Shown here piece by piece: positions 49,500-62,015 of a stretch of 64,000 bases of DNA. The stretch lies in assembly GCA_037013495.1 (NCBI GenBank), contig CM072812.1, forward strand, positions 79,343,840 to 79,407,839, read 5' to 3'. The notes under the pieces were generated by a model. The model was not told the origin of the DNA. It searched no databases and worked only from the letters and a program-made list of their open reading frames with translations. The position numbers and the translations under genes were made by a program. How positions within the stretch are numbered: position 1 is the first letter of the stretch; the number at the start of each line of letters is the position of its first letter. This DNA is from Hippophae tibetana (lineage: Eukaryota > Streptophyta > Magnoliopsida > Rosales > Elaeagnaceae).

Positions 49500-51430
49500 C
49501 CTTCTACCTTCACCTCTCAACCATTGGCCCTACCTATAAATAGGTTGAATGTGCATTAGACTCAGATATCAGTCCTGAGGTCATGAAGGAAGAAAACAAA
49601 GAACAAAGGGACTGGAGAGCCTACAGACTATACCAAAGTTTGGGAGACCAAGGTCAATACCAGTGGCCTATAACCTCAGGATGAGAAGAGGATAAAGAGA
49701 ACATATGACATTCCCTCCTTGGTTCAAATAATGATTCTTATGTCGAGGGCTTATGACAATGACACACCTTCAGCTATATAGATAGTCTTCCATGTTTATT
49801 ATTGGGGGTTAGATTTCCTCTGTACCCCTTTATAAGAAATATTTTGGCCAGGACTCAGCTCGTGTTAGGTCGGTTGATGCCTAATGGATGAAGGTACCTG
49901 TTATGCCTCACACTGATATACAGAGAGCTCAGGGTGGAGTTGGAGATACTTGAGTTCAATGAGGCCTAGTAAAGCAAGACCAGGGCATAAACGTGGCCCC
50001 CCTGAGAATGAGAAGAATTGGAAGGAATATTTCTTCTATGTCTCAGGTTAGTGGGAAACTTGAGATAGTAATGTGAGGTTAATGAGGATCACATGGGCTA
50101 ATAGTAAGGTTGTGATAAGGAATATGGGCTCTTTCATCATGACCTTAAGTGAATAGGCAAAGCAACAATTGAATATATCCAGAACTATTTGTTCAAAAAA
50201 ACTCTGTGAAGGCAATTATTAAGCACTCTATGCTTTGTTACATGTAGGTTGATGAGGTAGGGCTCAATGGAGCTCCTTCACAGGATAATTCTAAACTCTA
50301 GGAATCCTTTAAGCACCAGATCCCTCCCATAGAATATAGGGGCAGGTTCCAAGTAGTCCCTAACTCTCGTGAACTAATCCTGAGACTTAACACACTTTTT
50401 TTTTGCTCGACCCCTTAAAACTAACACCTCATTACCCTTATATTTTTAGATTCCATGGAGTTCAATTATGATGATCTATTGGTGCGGCTTAAAGTAAGAT
50501 CACTCATCAGGGACGAGCTCCCAAAAATCTACACCTCCTCAAAAGGGATGGGCTCTTCAAAGGGGAAGAAGAAAACTAAGTCATTTGGGTAAGAGGGCAT
50601 CCCAACTTCGTCTAAAAGGAAAAGGAAGGTGACCATTGATGAGCCCATGCTCAGCCCAATGCCTTTGAATGTAGTTGAGCCCTAACTAACATCCTTGGAT
50701 CAATATACCTCACCACCCCTTAGTTCGGGTCTATAAGTGCTTGCTTGCCTTGTTAGGGGTTCAAGGAAGAGGAAGGGTACGATTGATAACCTAACCACAA
50801 ACATTGATAGGGTGGATCTGTACTAGGTTATCACACCAGAAAATTTGGCCCATTATATATGCCACCTTTCCTATATGGCACATAAGAGGTAGCTTGATGC
50901 CATATGTGAGGATGTGGGCTCTAAGGTCATGATCAATCACCTTTTTTGTACCAGGTGTGTCAGTCCAACTTCTTTTTATTTTTTATTTTTTTAACCTCAC
51001 TTCATTTGGATTGTTTTAAGGTGCAACTCCTTTATGAACTAAGTAGGGCTCGAGGTGTAAAGAGTTTAAACCATTAGTTCATACAAGAAAAAGATAGCCA
51101 TGCTTTGACTCGAGCCAAATATGTGGTGCTATTGGAAAAGGCTCCCTGTATAAAGAGACCAAGTGTGAGCTCATCGCTTGCAAGGAGTAGTTATCCCATT
51201 GGGAAAAATTCCACATGAAGTAGTCTGAGAGGGTCTTTCTCAAGGTGATGGGTGTTGCTAAAGACTTGGAACATTTTATGCTCATGTCGAGTTTGACTCC
51301 CATTGAAATAGTGACCAGTGTTCACAATAAAATCATCAAGATTCAAGCCAAGTTATTTCCCTTAATAGGGGAGGCAAATGATGTGAACATTGGTCATATG
51401 TCTAAACATTTGAGGAAATTTTAACTCTTT
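49500..51430 (+). pseudogene. Antisense ORF region of gypsy element B
   Basis: On the plus strand, opposite to pol, coding-like text includes FHVYYWGLDFLCTPL (about 49789-49833) and PENEKNWKEYFFYVSG (about 50001-50047), resembling the plant 'putative gypsy type transposon' proteins found antisense in Tat/Grande-like elements. A Lys-rich zone (SSKGKKKTKSFG near 50560, SKRKRKVTIDEP near 50615) follows. Function of the family is unknown. Fossil; broken. Confidence 0.5.
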
Positions 51431-51654
51431 GGGGGGTCAGGTTATGTCTTAATAAACTTTAAAAGTATTGTAAGTTTAAACAATAAAAATATTTTTAATA
51501 GAATGCATTTGTAATGCCAGACCCATGTATTTTCAAGATGTATTTCCTTTGAAAGGATGAACTTGTATGGTTTGGTCGATGTAATAAACCAGTGGGTCAA
51601 ATCAACTCTTAGTTCTGTGTCAGAGCATTCTATCTGGTTCGTGACTGAGGTGAT

Positions 51655-53538
51655 TGATGAACGAAAACCGGCATCACCAATTCTTACCAATACTTTGGTT
51701 TTAATATTTATAAAACTCTCGCAAGTGCACAAATCATTTCGAAGAAAATGATAAGTATACTCCCAAGGTTGATCTAAGGAAGGAATGTATGTGGTTTTTA
51801 ATTTATTATTCAAACTTTTAAAAACGAAATTAAATCCTAAACATCCTGTCACGATAGTTTGGTTTTTGTGTTTCTAATCTTAATAACATAAAAATAAACA
51901 TAGATACAGATTCAATAAATATAATCTAATAACATAAAAATAAACATAGATATAGATTCAATAAATATAATCTAATAACATAAAAATAAACATAGATACA
52001 GATTCAATAAATATTTATGCAAATTTTATCATTTATAATAGTGGAGTATTTATGGATATAATAACTAAATTAATTATGCTTGCTCATATTATCTAGGTTA
52101 TTAAAGATATAAATTGATATTTTATTGATTCTCTCTTTTTTATATGAATACCACCTTTGGTGGGGTTAGATATTATTTGTTAACTAAACAAATCAATTAA
52201 CACCTATGGGTATGGGTGGGGTTGATAACTAATTTGGTTAATTAAATTAATTCCTTTTTCTAAGAGATTGAAAATGAACCATTTAAATGCCACCTTTGGT
52301 GGGGTTAGATAGTTTAAACTTTATTCAAGGTGTCCAAATTAAACATAAGAATTTAATTATCCGAGTACTAACTTTCAAGTTTTAAAACCACTACTGAAAA
52401 CATGTTGTCAATACATTTTCACATAATAATTCTTATAAAAACTTTTGAAATAGAGTTTCACTCTAACTACTGAGCGATTGTACCAACAAATAAAAGAGCA
52501 CTACTCTAAATTAGACCGGATAACTAAACCTTAAAATCTAATTTTCATATTTAAGTTTATAATTAAAAATAATATATTTCTCTCTAACATTCTTAATATA
52601 AAATCTTAAATAAAAATAAAATCAATTCATTTTAGAAATTTTCACCTATTTAATATTTCGCAAGCATAACAACATTATTATTATATCAAGTTTACAAACA
52701 GCCAGCAGAGTTTAATTTAATCACAGACAAATTAAATATAACATGTAAGAATAAAGCATAAAAAATAACTGTAAAGAAAATAAAATCCTTACAGAACTTC
52801 GATGCTATTCCCGTTGCTGGAAAACCTCCAAGCGGAATTTGCACTCCCATTTATTGAATCAAAAAGCTAATAAATTACAAAAACATAACTAGTTCTTCTC
52901 AAAAAGAGAAGAACTCTAAAACTAAGAGAATTTAACTAAAAACTAAGAAAGAAACTAAGAAAAGCTTAAAAACTAAGAAATGAGAGAAAGAAAGAGAAGA
53001 GAAGAATGGTTTTGAGGTGTTTTTAGAAGTGAAGGGAAGGGGGTATTTATAGGTGAGGATGGAGAGAAAAAGTGAGTGAAAAAATGTTAAAAAATTGCAA
53101 AAATGCGGAGTGCAATTGCTGAGGTCATTGATGACGTCAGCATGACGTCATGGGCGGCTGCGCGCAAAAATGGGGCGAAATGGGCGTCGGCGCGCACGGA
53201 GGGCAGCTGGGCGCGCGCGTGGCTGGGCATTGGGGCGTGGCGGCGCGATTTTCTCCTTTTTGACATTTTTGACCTTTTTTGTCTAATTTTTCCGTATTTG
53301 TTGACCTTTCCTCATTTATTTATTAATATATTTGTGATGTATTGCTTCAAGTATTCCTCTTTGAGTCTTTAAGTTACGTTTTTAAGCCAAAATACCTGAA
53401 AAACAATAAAAATACCCGTGATTCCGAAAAAGATAAATTTATATAAATATATGATAAAACATATAAATATATATATATTTTTAATCAATTAATGTGCATA
53501 AAATCATGGTAATTTTAGTGCTTTTTGAGCACTCATCA
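51655..53538 (-). mobile_element. Solo LTR of family LTR-A
   Basis: 1884 bp. On the minus strand it begins TGATGAGTGCTCAAAAAG and ends TTTTCGTTCATCA. It is flanked by GTGAT on both sides (51650-51654 and 53539-53543), a fitting 5-bp target duplication. A TATA box (ACCTATAAATACCC, minus strand, near 53045-53060) and a very GC-rich block (53140-53255) lie in U3. No internal region remains, as expected after LTR-LTR recombination. Confidence 0.85.
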
Positions 53539-53923
53539 GTGATCAACTCTTTCTTAAGTGTCAGAGTGCTTTATATGGTTCTTGATCGAGGTGATCAACT
53601 TGTGACATGCATTTTTAGGGGAAAACGTTATACCTAGTCTATGACTGAGGTGATCAACTCTCACTTCAATGTAAGAATGCTCTACTTTATCTATGACTAA
53701 GGTGATCAACTTTCTCTTAAGTTTCATAACACTCTACTTGGTTCCTGACCGAGGTGATCAACTAGTGAAATGCAGTTTTGGCGCAGAGAATTTTACTTGG
53801 TTTATGACCATGGTGATCAACTCTCACTTCAAAGTGTTAGAGTATTCTATCTAGTTTATGATCGAGATGATTAACTCTATCTTAAGTGTTAGAGTGTTTT
53901 ACCTGGTTCCTAACCGATGTGAT

Positions 53924-55180
53924 TGATGAGTGCTCAAAAAGTACTAAAATTACCATGATTTTATGCACGTTAATTGATTAAAAAGATATATATTTATATG
54001 ATTTTACCATATATTTATATAAATATATCTTTTCAGAATCATGGGTATTTTTATTATTTTTTTGGTATTTTCGCTTAAAAAAGTAACTTAAAGACTCAAA
54101 GAAAAAAATACCGGAGGTAATACATCACAAATATATTCATAAAGTAATTGAGGAAAAGTAAAAAAAAGATGGAAAATTTGGACAAAATGGATCAAAAATG
54201 TCAAAAAGGAGGAAATCACGCACGCAGCCGCCCAATCTTGCCGAGCAACGCCAGTACAATGCCCAGTCTGCGCGCACCGCTATACCCGACACTACTATGA
54301 CGTCAACAGTATGATGTCATCATTCACTACTCCATGTTTTCTCCATTTTTAATCATTTCCACCCATTTTTTCTTCCTTTCCTCACCTATAAATATCCTCA
54401 TTCTTTTCATAATAAAACACACCTCAAAACACATCTTCTTTCTCTCCGTTTCTTAGTTTTTAGTTTTTCCTTAGGTAATTTTTCTTTGTTTTAGAGTTCT
54501 TCTCTTTTTGAGAAGAACTAATTATGTTTTTGTAATTTATTTGGTTTTGGATTCAATAAATGGAAGTGCAAAATCCGTTTGGAGGTTTTCCAACAACAAA
54601 AATAACATCAAAGCACTATAAATATTTTTTTTTCTTTACAGTTATTTTTTATGCTTTATTCTTACATGTTATATTTAATTTGTCTGTGATTAAATTTAAC
54701 TTTGCTGGCTGTTTGTAAACATGATATAATAATAATGTTGTTATGCTTGCGAAATATTAAATAGGTATAAATCTATAAAATGAATTGATTTTGTTTTTAT
54801 TCAAGATTTTATATTAAGAATGTTAGAGAGAAATATATTATTTTTCATTACAAACTTAAATCTAAAAATTATATTTTAAGGTTTAGTTATCCGGTCTAAT
54901 TTAGAGTAGTGCTCTTTTATTTGTTGGTACAATTGCCTGGTAGTTAGAATGAAACTCTATTTCAAAATTTTTTATAAGAATTATTATCTAAAAATATATT
55001 GACAACATGTTTTCAGTAGTAGTTTTAAAACTTGAAAGTTAGTACTCACTGACGACATGGTAGTGTGGGGCGCGGTATTTTTCTTTGAGTTTTTAAGTTA
55101 CTTTTTTAAGCGAAAATACCTTAAAAACAATAAAATACCCATGATTCCAAAAAGATAGATTTATATAAATATATGATAAA

Positions 55181-55217
<37 letters not shown>

Positions 55218-55276
55218 TTTTAATCAATTAATGTGCATAAAATCATGGTAATTTTATTACTTTTGAGCACTCATCA
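53924..55276. mobile_element. Rearranged LTR-A copy with both outer ends of the same kind
   Basis: The left part (53924 to about 55050) is LTR-A in plus orientation starting TGATGAGTGCTC. The right part (about 55068-55276) is the start of an LTR-A in minus orientation, ending GAGCACTCATCA. The unit is bracketed by GTGAT on both sides (53919-53923 and 55277-55281). TATA box CCTATAAATATCC near 54386. A (TA)n tract lies at 55184-55215. It is a composite, not a normal solo LTR. Confidence 0.8.
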
Positions 55277-56687
55277 GTGATCAACTCATGACATGTAGTT
55301 TTGGGAAATATCGTTATACCTAGTCTATGACCGAGGTGATCAACTCTCACTTTAGTGTCAAAACGCTCTACCTGGTCTATGATCTAGGTGATCAACTCTG
55401 TCTTAAGTGTCAAAGAGCTATACCAGGTTTATGATCGAGGTGATCAACTTTGTCTTAAGTGTTAGAGTGCTCTACCTAGTCTGTGACCGAGATGATCAAC
55501 TCCGTCTTAAGTGTCGAAACGTTCTACTTGTTTCTTGCCTAGGTGATCATCTCATGACATGTAGTTTTAGAGGAGAGTATTATACTTGGTCTATGTCCAA
55601 GGTGATCAAATTTCACTTCTATGTCAGAATGCTCTATCTGGTCTATGACCAAGGTGATCAACTATGTCTTAAGTTAGAATGCTCTACCTAGTTCCTAATT
55701 GAGGTGATCAACTCGTCACATGCAATATTGAAAAAAAAGTCATTTCTTGAAAGAAATCACTTTATATATATACAATAATAGTACATTAAAATAGTAAATT
55801 AAGGTACATCATAAGTGGTATTTTTTAAGTGTCAGGCATTCCAACTTGTGCCATCCATAACTCCATCAATACTTCTCAACAAGTAGGCCTCTCCTATGCA
55901 TCATCTCGACTATTTGATATGGGCCTTCCCAATTTGCACTCAACTTGCCAGCCATCCATTCCTTCTTGCTAGGGAAAACCCTTCTGAGAACTCAATCATT
56001 CATGGTGAAAGATTTGAAATGCACAACCTTGTTGTAGTAATTTGATACTTTGCTTATTTTTCTCTATTTGTGATGTTCTACTTTTATGTTAGGGTTGATC
56101 TCATAATAAGCTTAGTGTATCATAGCCTCAGTCACATATACTAGTGAAAAAGTTGTCTTGTCAACCTATGTTTTTTTCGCATCTTCAAATCTTTACTTTA
56201 GTAGGTTGATTATTAACTTTTTTGAAGACTATGTCTAACCATTAGCTTAGGGATAATATGGTTTTGAATGGCACATTTTGATGTTGTATTTGATGGCGAA
56301 CTCCTTGGTGTTATGACTAGTAAATTATCTTTCATTATTGGTAACAAGTTCCTTGAACAGGCTAAAGTGACAAATTATATATTTTCAAATAAATCGAATC
56401 ACTTCCTCCTCCTGTATTATTCCCAGAGGTTTCGACTTAATCCATTTGAAAAAATAATCAGTGGTCACTAATAAAAACTTCTTTTAGCCCTTTTCTTAAG
56501 GTAAAGGTTCTACTATATCAAGTCCTCACTTATAGAAGGGCCAAGAGCTAACTATCCTTGTTATAATGGTGGGAGGTGCGTGTGATTATAGGGAAAATCT
56601 TTGACATTTATCGCACTTTTGGTTGTACCTTGTGCAATTTGCTAACATAGTGAGCCAATAATACCCATGTCTCATAATTCGTTGGGA

Positions 56688-58559
56688 TGATGAGTGCTTA
56701 AAAAGAACTAAAATTATCATGATTTCATGTACTTTAATTGATTAAAAATATTTATATTTATATGATTTTATCATATTTTTATATAAATTTGTCTTTTTAG
56801 AATAACAGGTATTTTTACTTAAACAATAAATCAAAGACTCAAAGAAAAGTATTAGAGGCAATACATCACAAATATATTGAGAAAATCAATAAGGAAAAGT
56901 AAAAAAAAAATGAAAATATTGGAAAATATTGGTCAAAAAGGTAAAAAAAAACTAAAATCATGCACAAAGTCGCCCAACTGCGCCAAGAAACGTGTGTAGC
57001 ACGCCACAGCACGACGAACATCACCTGAACAAACACTGAAGTCAACATGTATTGCCTGAACAACGCCAAAGTCTTCTCGTGCATCTGCGCCCATTTGTGT
57101 GCACCGCCCGAACAATGTCGAACTCATGCAGGCATCTGCGCCTCTCTACACGTATTTGCATGAAACCATGCACGCAGCTATGCCCATCTATTCCCCATAT
57201 GCCAATGACATCAACGTCTATCCATTTTGTGTCAACGTTGACATCAGAGTCTACCTATTATGCATTTTTCCCATTTTTTTTTATCATTTTCCCACTTTTT
57301 GACTCTCTCCTCACCTATAAATACCCTCATCTCCCCATTCAAAACACACACAAAAACACCTTAAAACATCTTCTTATCTCTTTCTTTCTCTATATTTCTT
57401 AGTTTTTAATTTTAATGTTCTCTTATTAGAACTAGCTATGTTTTTTGTAAATTTCTAGCCTTTTGATTCAATAAATAGAAATGCAAATTCGTTTGTAGGT
57501 TTTCCAGAAACGGAATTAGCATCAAGGATTTTTATTCTTTACAGTTATTTTATGTTTTATTCTTATATGTTATATTTAATTTATCTATGATTAAATTTAA
57601 CATGACTGGTTATTTGTAAAAATGATATAATAAAAATGTTGTTATGCTTGCAAAATATTAAATAGGTAAAAATCTCTATAAAATGAATTGATTTTGTTTT
57701 TATTCAAGATTTTATATTAAGAATGTTAGAGAGAAATATATTATTTTTCATTACAAACTTAAAGCTTAAAATTAGATTTTAAGGTTTAGTTATCCGATCT
57801 GATTTAGAGTAGTGTTTTTTTATTTGTTGGTACAATCGCCCGGTAGTTAGAGTGAAGCTCTATTTCAAAAGTTTTTATAAGAATTATTATTTGAAAATGT
57901 ATTGACAATATGTTTTCAATAATGGTTTTAAAACTTAAAAGTTAGTACTCGGGTAATTAGATTCTTAGGTTTAATTTGGACACTTTGAATAAAGTTTAAA
58001 CTGTCTAACCCTACCAAAGGTGGCATTTAAATGGTTCATTTTCGATCTATTAGAAAAAAAGGAATTAATTTAATTAACCAAATTGATTATCGACCTCACC
58101 CATAGGTGTTAATTGATTTATTTAATTAACAAAGAATATCTAACCACACCAAATGTGATATTCATATAAAAAGGGAGAATCGATAAATATCAATTTATAT
58201 ATTTAATAACCTAAATAATATGAGCAAACATAATTAACTTAATTATTATATCTATAAATACTCCACTATTATAAATGATAAAATTTGCATAAATGTTTAT
58301 TGAATCCATATCTATGTTTATTTTTATGTTATTATATTAGAAAACACACAAAACCCAAACTATCATGACATAATGTTTAGGATTTAATTTCGTCTTTAAA
58401 ATTTTGAATAATAAATTAAAAACCAAATATATTCCTTCTTTAGATCGACCTTGGGGGTATACTTATCATCTTCTATGAAATGATTCATGAATTTGTGAGA
58501 GTTTTATAAATATAAAACCAAATTATTGGTAGGATTGGCGATATCGGTTTTGCTCATCA
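56688..58559 (+). mobile_element. Solo LTR of family LTR-A inside the integrase of element B
   Basis: 1872 bp, begins TGATGAGTGCTTAAAAAG and ends GGTTTTGCTCATCA. It separates the two halves of the integrase zinc-finger region of element B, so it inserted after B. TATA box CCTATAAATACCC near 57314. Flanking pentamers do not match, so the original duplication may have decayed or been lost. Confidence 0.85.
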
Positions 58560-61500
58560 ATAGTCTCCTTCCACCTGAATGAGCACCACATTCGCTTTTA
58601 TAGGCTTTAAACATTATTTTGTTAGATCCCTCCCTTGCTATACACAAGAGCCCAAGTTTAAGTACAGTCCTTCTGTATAATTTATCCTCTTCAATCAAGT
58701 ACCGTCTTGCCTTGGCCTTGATTTCATTTGCAAGTTTACGATCCTGGGTAAGTCTTCCCTTTTCAAGAAGTTAAAGATTAGGGTGAACCATTGATTGGTA
58801 GAAGCATCTATGCTCCCAAATATTTTTTTCTACCTCTTCCAAAATTTCTTCTACTAGGATTATTATTGTTACCACTCGAGTGTAGTTGGCTTCTCGTATG
58901 AAGGCTAATATGGCCAAAGTGTTGGCGTGCCATTCTCATTCCTAGCTATTTGCTTGATCTCAAAGTTAGAAAATTTTGAGCACTTTTTTCTTAGCCTCTC
59001 AAGATATTTCCTCATCTTACTATCCTTAGCCTTGAACATCCCTAAGTACTGGTTGACCACCAGTCATGAGTTTCTATGAAAGATGATTTTATCCGCTCTA
59101 AGCTTCTTACTTTCATGGCCCCGAATATAGCCGCCTCATACTCTGCAACATATTATTAGTTGCTTGGAAATCCAACCTGACAGCATACTCGAAACAACTT
59201 TCATCATCCCTTGTTTAAGTCTATGAATGCCATACACATATATGTGACCCATATGCCTTTTTCACCAACACCATATTTTACAACCAAGTAGGGTAGTTCA
59301 CCTCCCTTATAATCTCAGTCTCCCTAAGGATGGTGACCTAAATTTTAATCACCTCACTATTTTCCCTAGGGAACTTCCTCTTTCTTTATTGGATAGGTTT
59401 AACCTTTGGATCGGCATTTAACCTATGGGTTATGATTTCCGGGTCAATCCTAGGCATGTTTGTAGGGATCCATGCAAAGGCATTCTTCTACTTTATTTGA
59501 ATTAACAGACTATACTAGACATTTACCTTCTGGCCTCCTTTGAAAAGGGCCCTACTATAGTTGTTACTTGGGAGTAACCTCCTTCATAGTGGCATTGTAG
59601 TATCTCATCTCCTTTTCCTAGTCTCCCCTTATCTCTTTTGTACCCTCCTCAATAAGGAATTTGATGATTTAGTGGAAGGTAGATGTGACTGTCTTCATTG
59701 TGTATCCATGGCCTACATAAAATGGTGTTGTAATGAGCTAGGACATCAATTACTATGAAATTGGTCATCGTTATTGATCCTTTGGCTATAACAGGTAGCA
59801 CTATGGTCCCAACTACATAGGTAGTGCTACTATTGAATCCCACTAGGGATAACTCTCTCCTTACGATGTCAATATCATTTATGCCTAGCACTCTTGCTAT
59901 AGACAGAAAAAGAAGATCTACTGAGCTCCTAATGTCAACCATGATTCGATAAACATCACATAACCCTATTCTTAAAGTGATCACCAAGGGATCTTCATGA
60001 TGAGATGAGGTCATATCCTTCTTAATGAAGGTGATCTCCATAGAGGGCCTTGTTTTTCCATATTATATACATGCGAGGAGCCACATAAGTCTCAAGCATA
60101 CCTCTTGCGTGAGTTACTGGAGGTCTCATTGATCGTGGGCCCTCAATGTATGGTGTGGATAGTCCTAATGTTGGGCTCATTGTGGAGTCTTTCCTGCTAC
60201 TTGATAGAGCGAGTGGGTTCAATGTTTCACATCTAATTTTTCGCCCTTCTCCTCTAATGTTTCTTCGTACAAGATCTTTTAAATATCCTCTGGTCAATAG
60301 ATCTTCTATTTATTTTTTAAGGTGTCTACAATATCTCATCTCATGGCCCATATCCTTGTGAAAGGCACACCATTTAGATGTGACCCTAAAGGAAGCCTTC
60401 ATTTTTTAGGGTCATCTAACATTCAACTCATCCTCAAATCTTAATATTGTCTGAGCCAAACTCACTCTCAAAGGTAGGCCCCTAAAAAGAGATAATGACC
60501 TTCCCCAAGGTCCCCTATTCCTAGCCTATTGGATACTCGCCCTATTATTTGATGCAAAATGCTTGTTTTTTTAATCTTGTTGTCTTGGTTTTCCCTGTCA
60601 GGACTTATCCCTCTTTTTTTTCTTTTTCTGATGCAACTTTCGTAGCTGCCAGGTCGATCTTAACCAGACCTAGTTCACTTTCGAGATTGATGAATTTTCT
60701 TGCCTCTCCATACGCTTCCTCCAAAGATTGAGGGACCTTCTCGATTAGTTCTACGAACAAGTCAAAATTCCTTAGAAGACCTAGTCTAAACGCCTTTATT
60801 GCAATAGAGGTTGGGCAGTCAGAGACCTATAACTTTTCTTTTCTAAACCTTTTCATATCTTCTTTGGTAGACTCACCACTTCCTTGAATGATTAAGAAGA
60901 GGTGGTGCGAGTCTTTCCTCAATGGCTTGTTGCATGCATAATTGGTGATAAAAACCTAACAAACTATGAGAAGGAAGTTATGGTACAAGATGCAAGGTTA
61001 TTGAACAAATTTTTTGTGCCATTACCTAGGTTACACACCATGGCATCTCTCTTACCCTATGTGAGGCTCACAGGGATATGGCCATCTTGAAGTGTTGCAC
61101 ATGAGTTACCCGATCTTTAGTCCCTTGATAGTTTGGGCTCTTGGGAGCATTAAACTACGATAATGGCTCATCATTCTCTATTTCATCAAAAAAGAGGGAG
61201 ACATATAATTTTCCGTAGTTCCTATCCACATCATAAGATGCCTTGCCCTTTTCTTGACTTTCATTAGCTCTTTTTATGGTCTAGTCTTGCTTTTTGTTAG
61301 CTTATGCTAATGCTTGAAATCAGGCTTCCCAAACTTTCTTTCTTGTAACCATGACTGGTTATGAGGTCCCACTAAACCAGAAGGGGGGTCACCCTCAGCT
61401 TCATATTAGCCTTAGGTAGGCTCGGGCACAACACGATTTGGTCTGTTTCCACCAACCAAATTAGTAGTTTGATCTTCAGATGCTCCAAAACCTGGCTATA

Positions 61501-61828
61501 ACCATAGTATCCTATTTTCTTTCATGATCTCTTCTAGTTCTCTTCTTAATTCAAGAAGTTGATGAGCCAGCTCTTGATGGGGGTTGGTTTCTATTATGGC
61601 CTCATCATAGTTGGCAAGATGTTGTCCTGTGCTACCGCTACCTCCTCATTTGCTAGTCTCAGTCGTCTTTCAACTTGCATTCATACCATGATGATCGTGA
61701 TTCAAGGGGTAAATGAAACATGCATTTAGTCTCTTAAGCATCTCTCAGAATTTGGGGTGAATCCTTAAAAATATGGGGTCAGAAGCCAAAGCTTGACCTT
61801 TGAATCTGCCTCACGGTGGGCACCAAAA

Positions 61829-62015
61829 TGTTGGAATTAATTTGATTTATAAAGAGAGAAACTAGAAAGAATTCAAAGAATTGTGTGAAAATGTGTGGCT
61901 ATCTTATGAGGCCTATGTTATGTACAAGTATTGATTACATAGGGTATACACATCACTACGTGTCAAAAGGGTACAAAAGTAAACAAAAATACATTTACAA
62001 CTTAAGGTCGACCAC
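61829..62015 (-). repeat. 5' LTR of gypsy element B, visible part
   Basis: Starts (plus strand) TGTTGGAATTAATTTG directly beside the primer-binding-like site and matches 48529-48735. It is interrupted at 62016 by the LTR-A element; the remainder should lie beyond the window on the far side of that element. Confidence 0.75.

Larger units (their letters stand above)
51575..55740. repeat. 52/59-bp tandem array, interrupted by LTR-A insertions
   Basis: Units begin GTGATCAACTC and end near CTATGACCGAG. Most are 52 bp (TCTTAAGTGTCAGAG or CACTTCAATGTCAGA versions), with every few units a 59-bp version (GACATGCAGTTTTGG). They occupy 51575-51654, 53539-53923 and 55277-55740; the rest is inserted LTR-A sequence. 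The regular alternation of types indicates a higher-order repeat. It lies in the 3' part of gypsy element B. Confidence 0.9.
48529..62015 (-). mobile_element. Gypsy element B: broken Tat/Retand-like Ty3/gypsy relic hosting nested LTR-A copies
   Basis: Minus-strand order: LTR (61829 rightward, cut by an LTR-A element at 62015/62016); primer-binding-like TTGGTGCCCACCGTGAGGC just inside (about 61808-61827); gag traces (about 61.7-60.1 kb); protease region with HHEDPLVITLRIGLCDVYRI and YNTILCRPW (60041-59649); reverse-transcriptase start (IDPEIITHRLNADPKVKPIQ, near 59.4 kb); RNase H (about 59.2-58.9 kb); integrase zinc finger (ECGAHSGGRR near 58.57 kb and RHGYYWLTM near 56.65 kb, split by an LTR-A insertion); integrase core (56.5-55.85 kb); tandem array (55.74-51.58 kb); antisense ORF region (51.5-49.5 kb); LTR. 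Tandem arrays and extra ORFs between integrase and the 3' LTR are known in Tat-lineage elements. Many breaks; old. Confidence 0.7.

Noticed and set aside
53103-53372. 89-codon plus-strand ORF through a GC-rich stretch
   Set aside because: Lies in the GC-rich U3 block of a minus-strand solo LTR; not conserved in the other LTR-A copies.
53539-55740. Regularly spaced 52/59-bp repeats that could suggest a CRISPR array
   Set aside because: Whole units repeat with no unique spacers, in a plant retroelement; a tandem array, not CRISPR.
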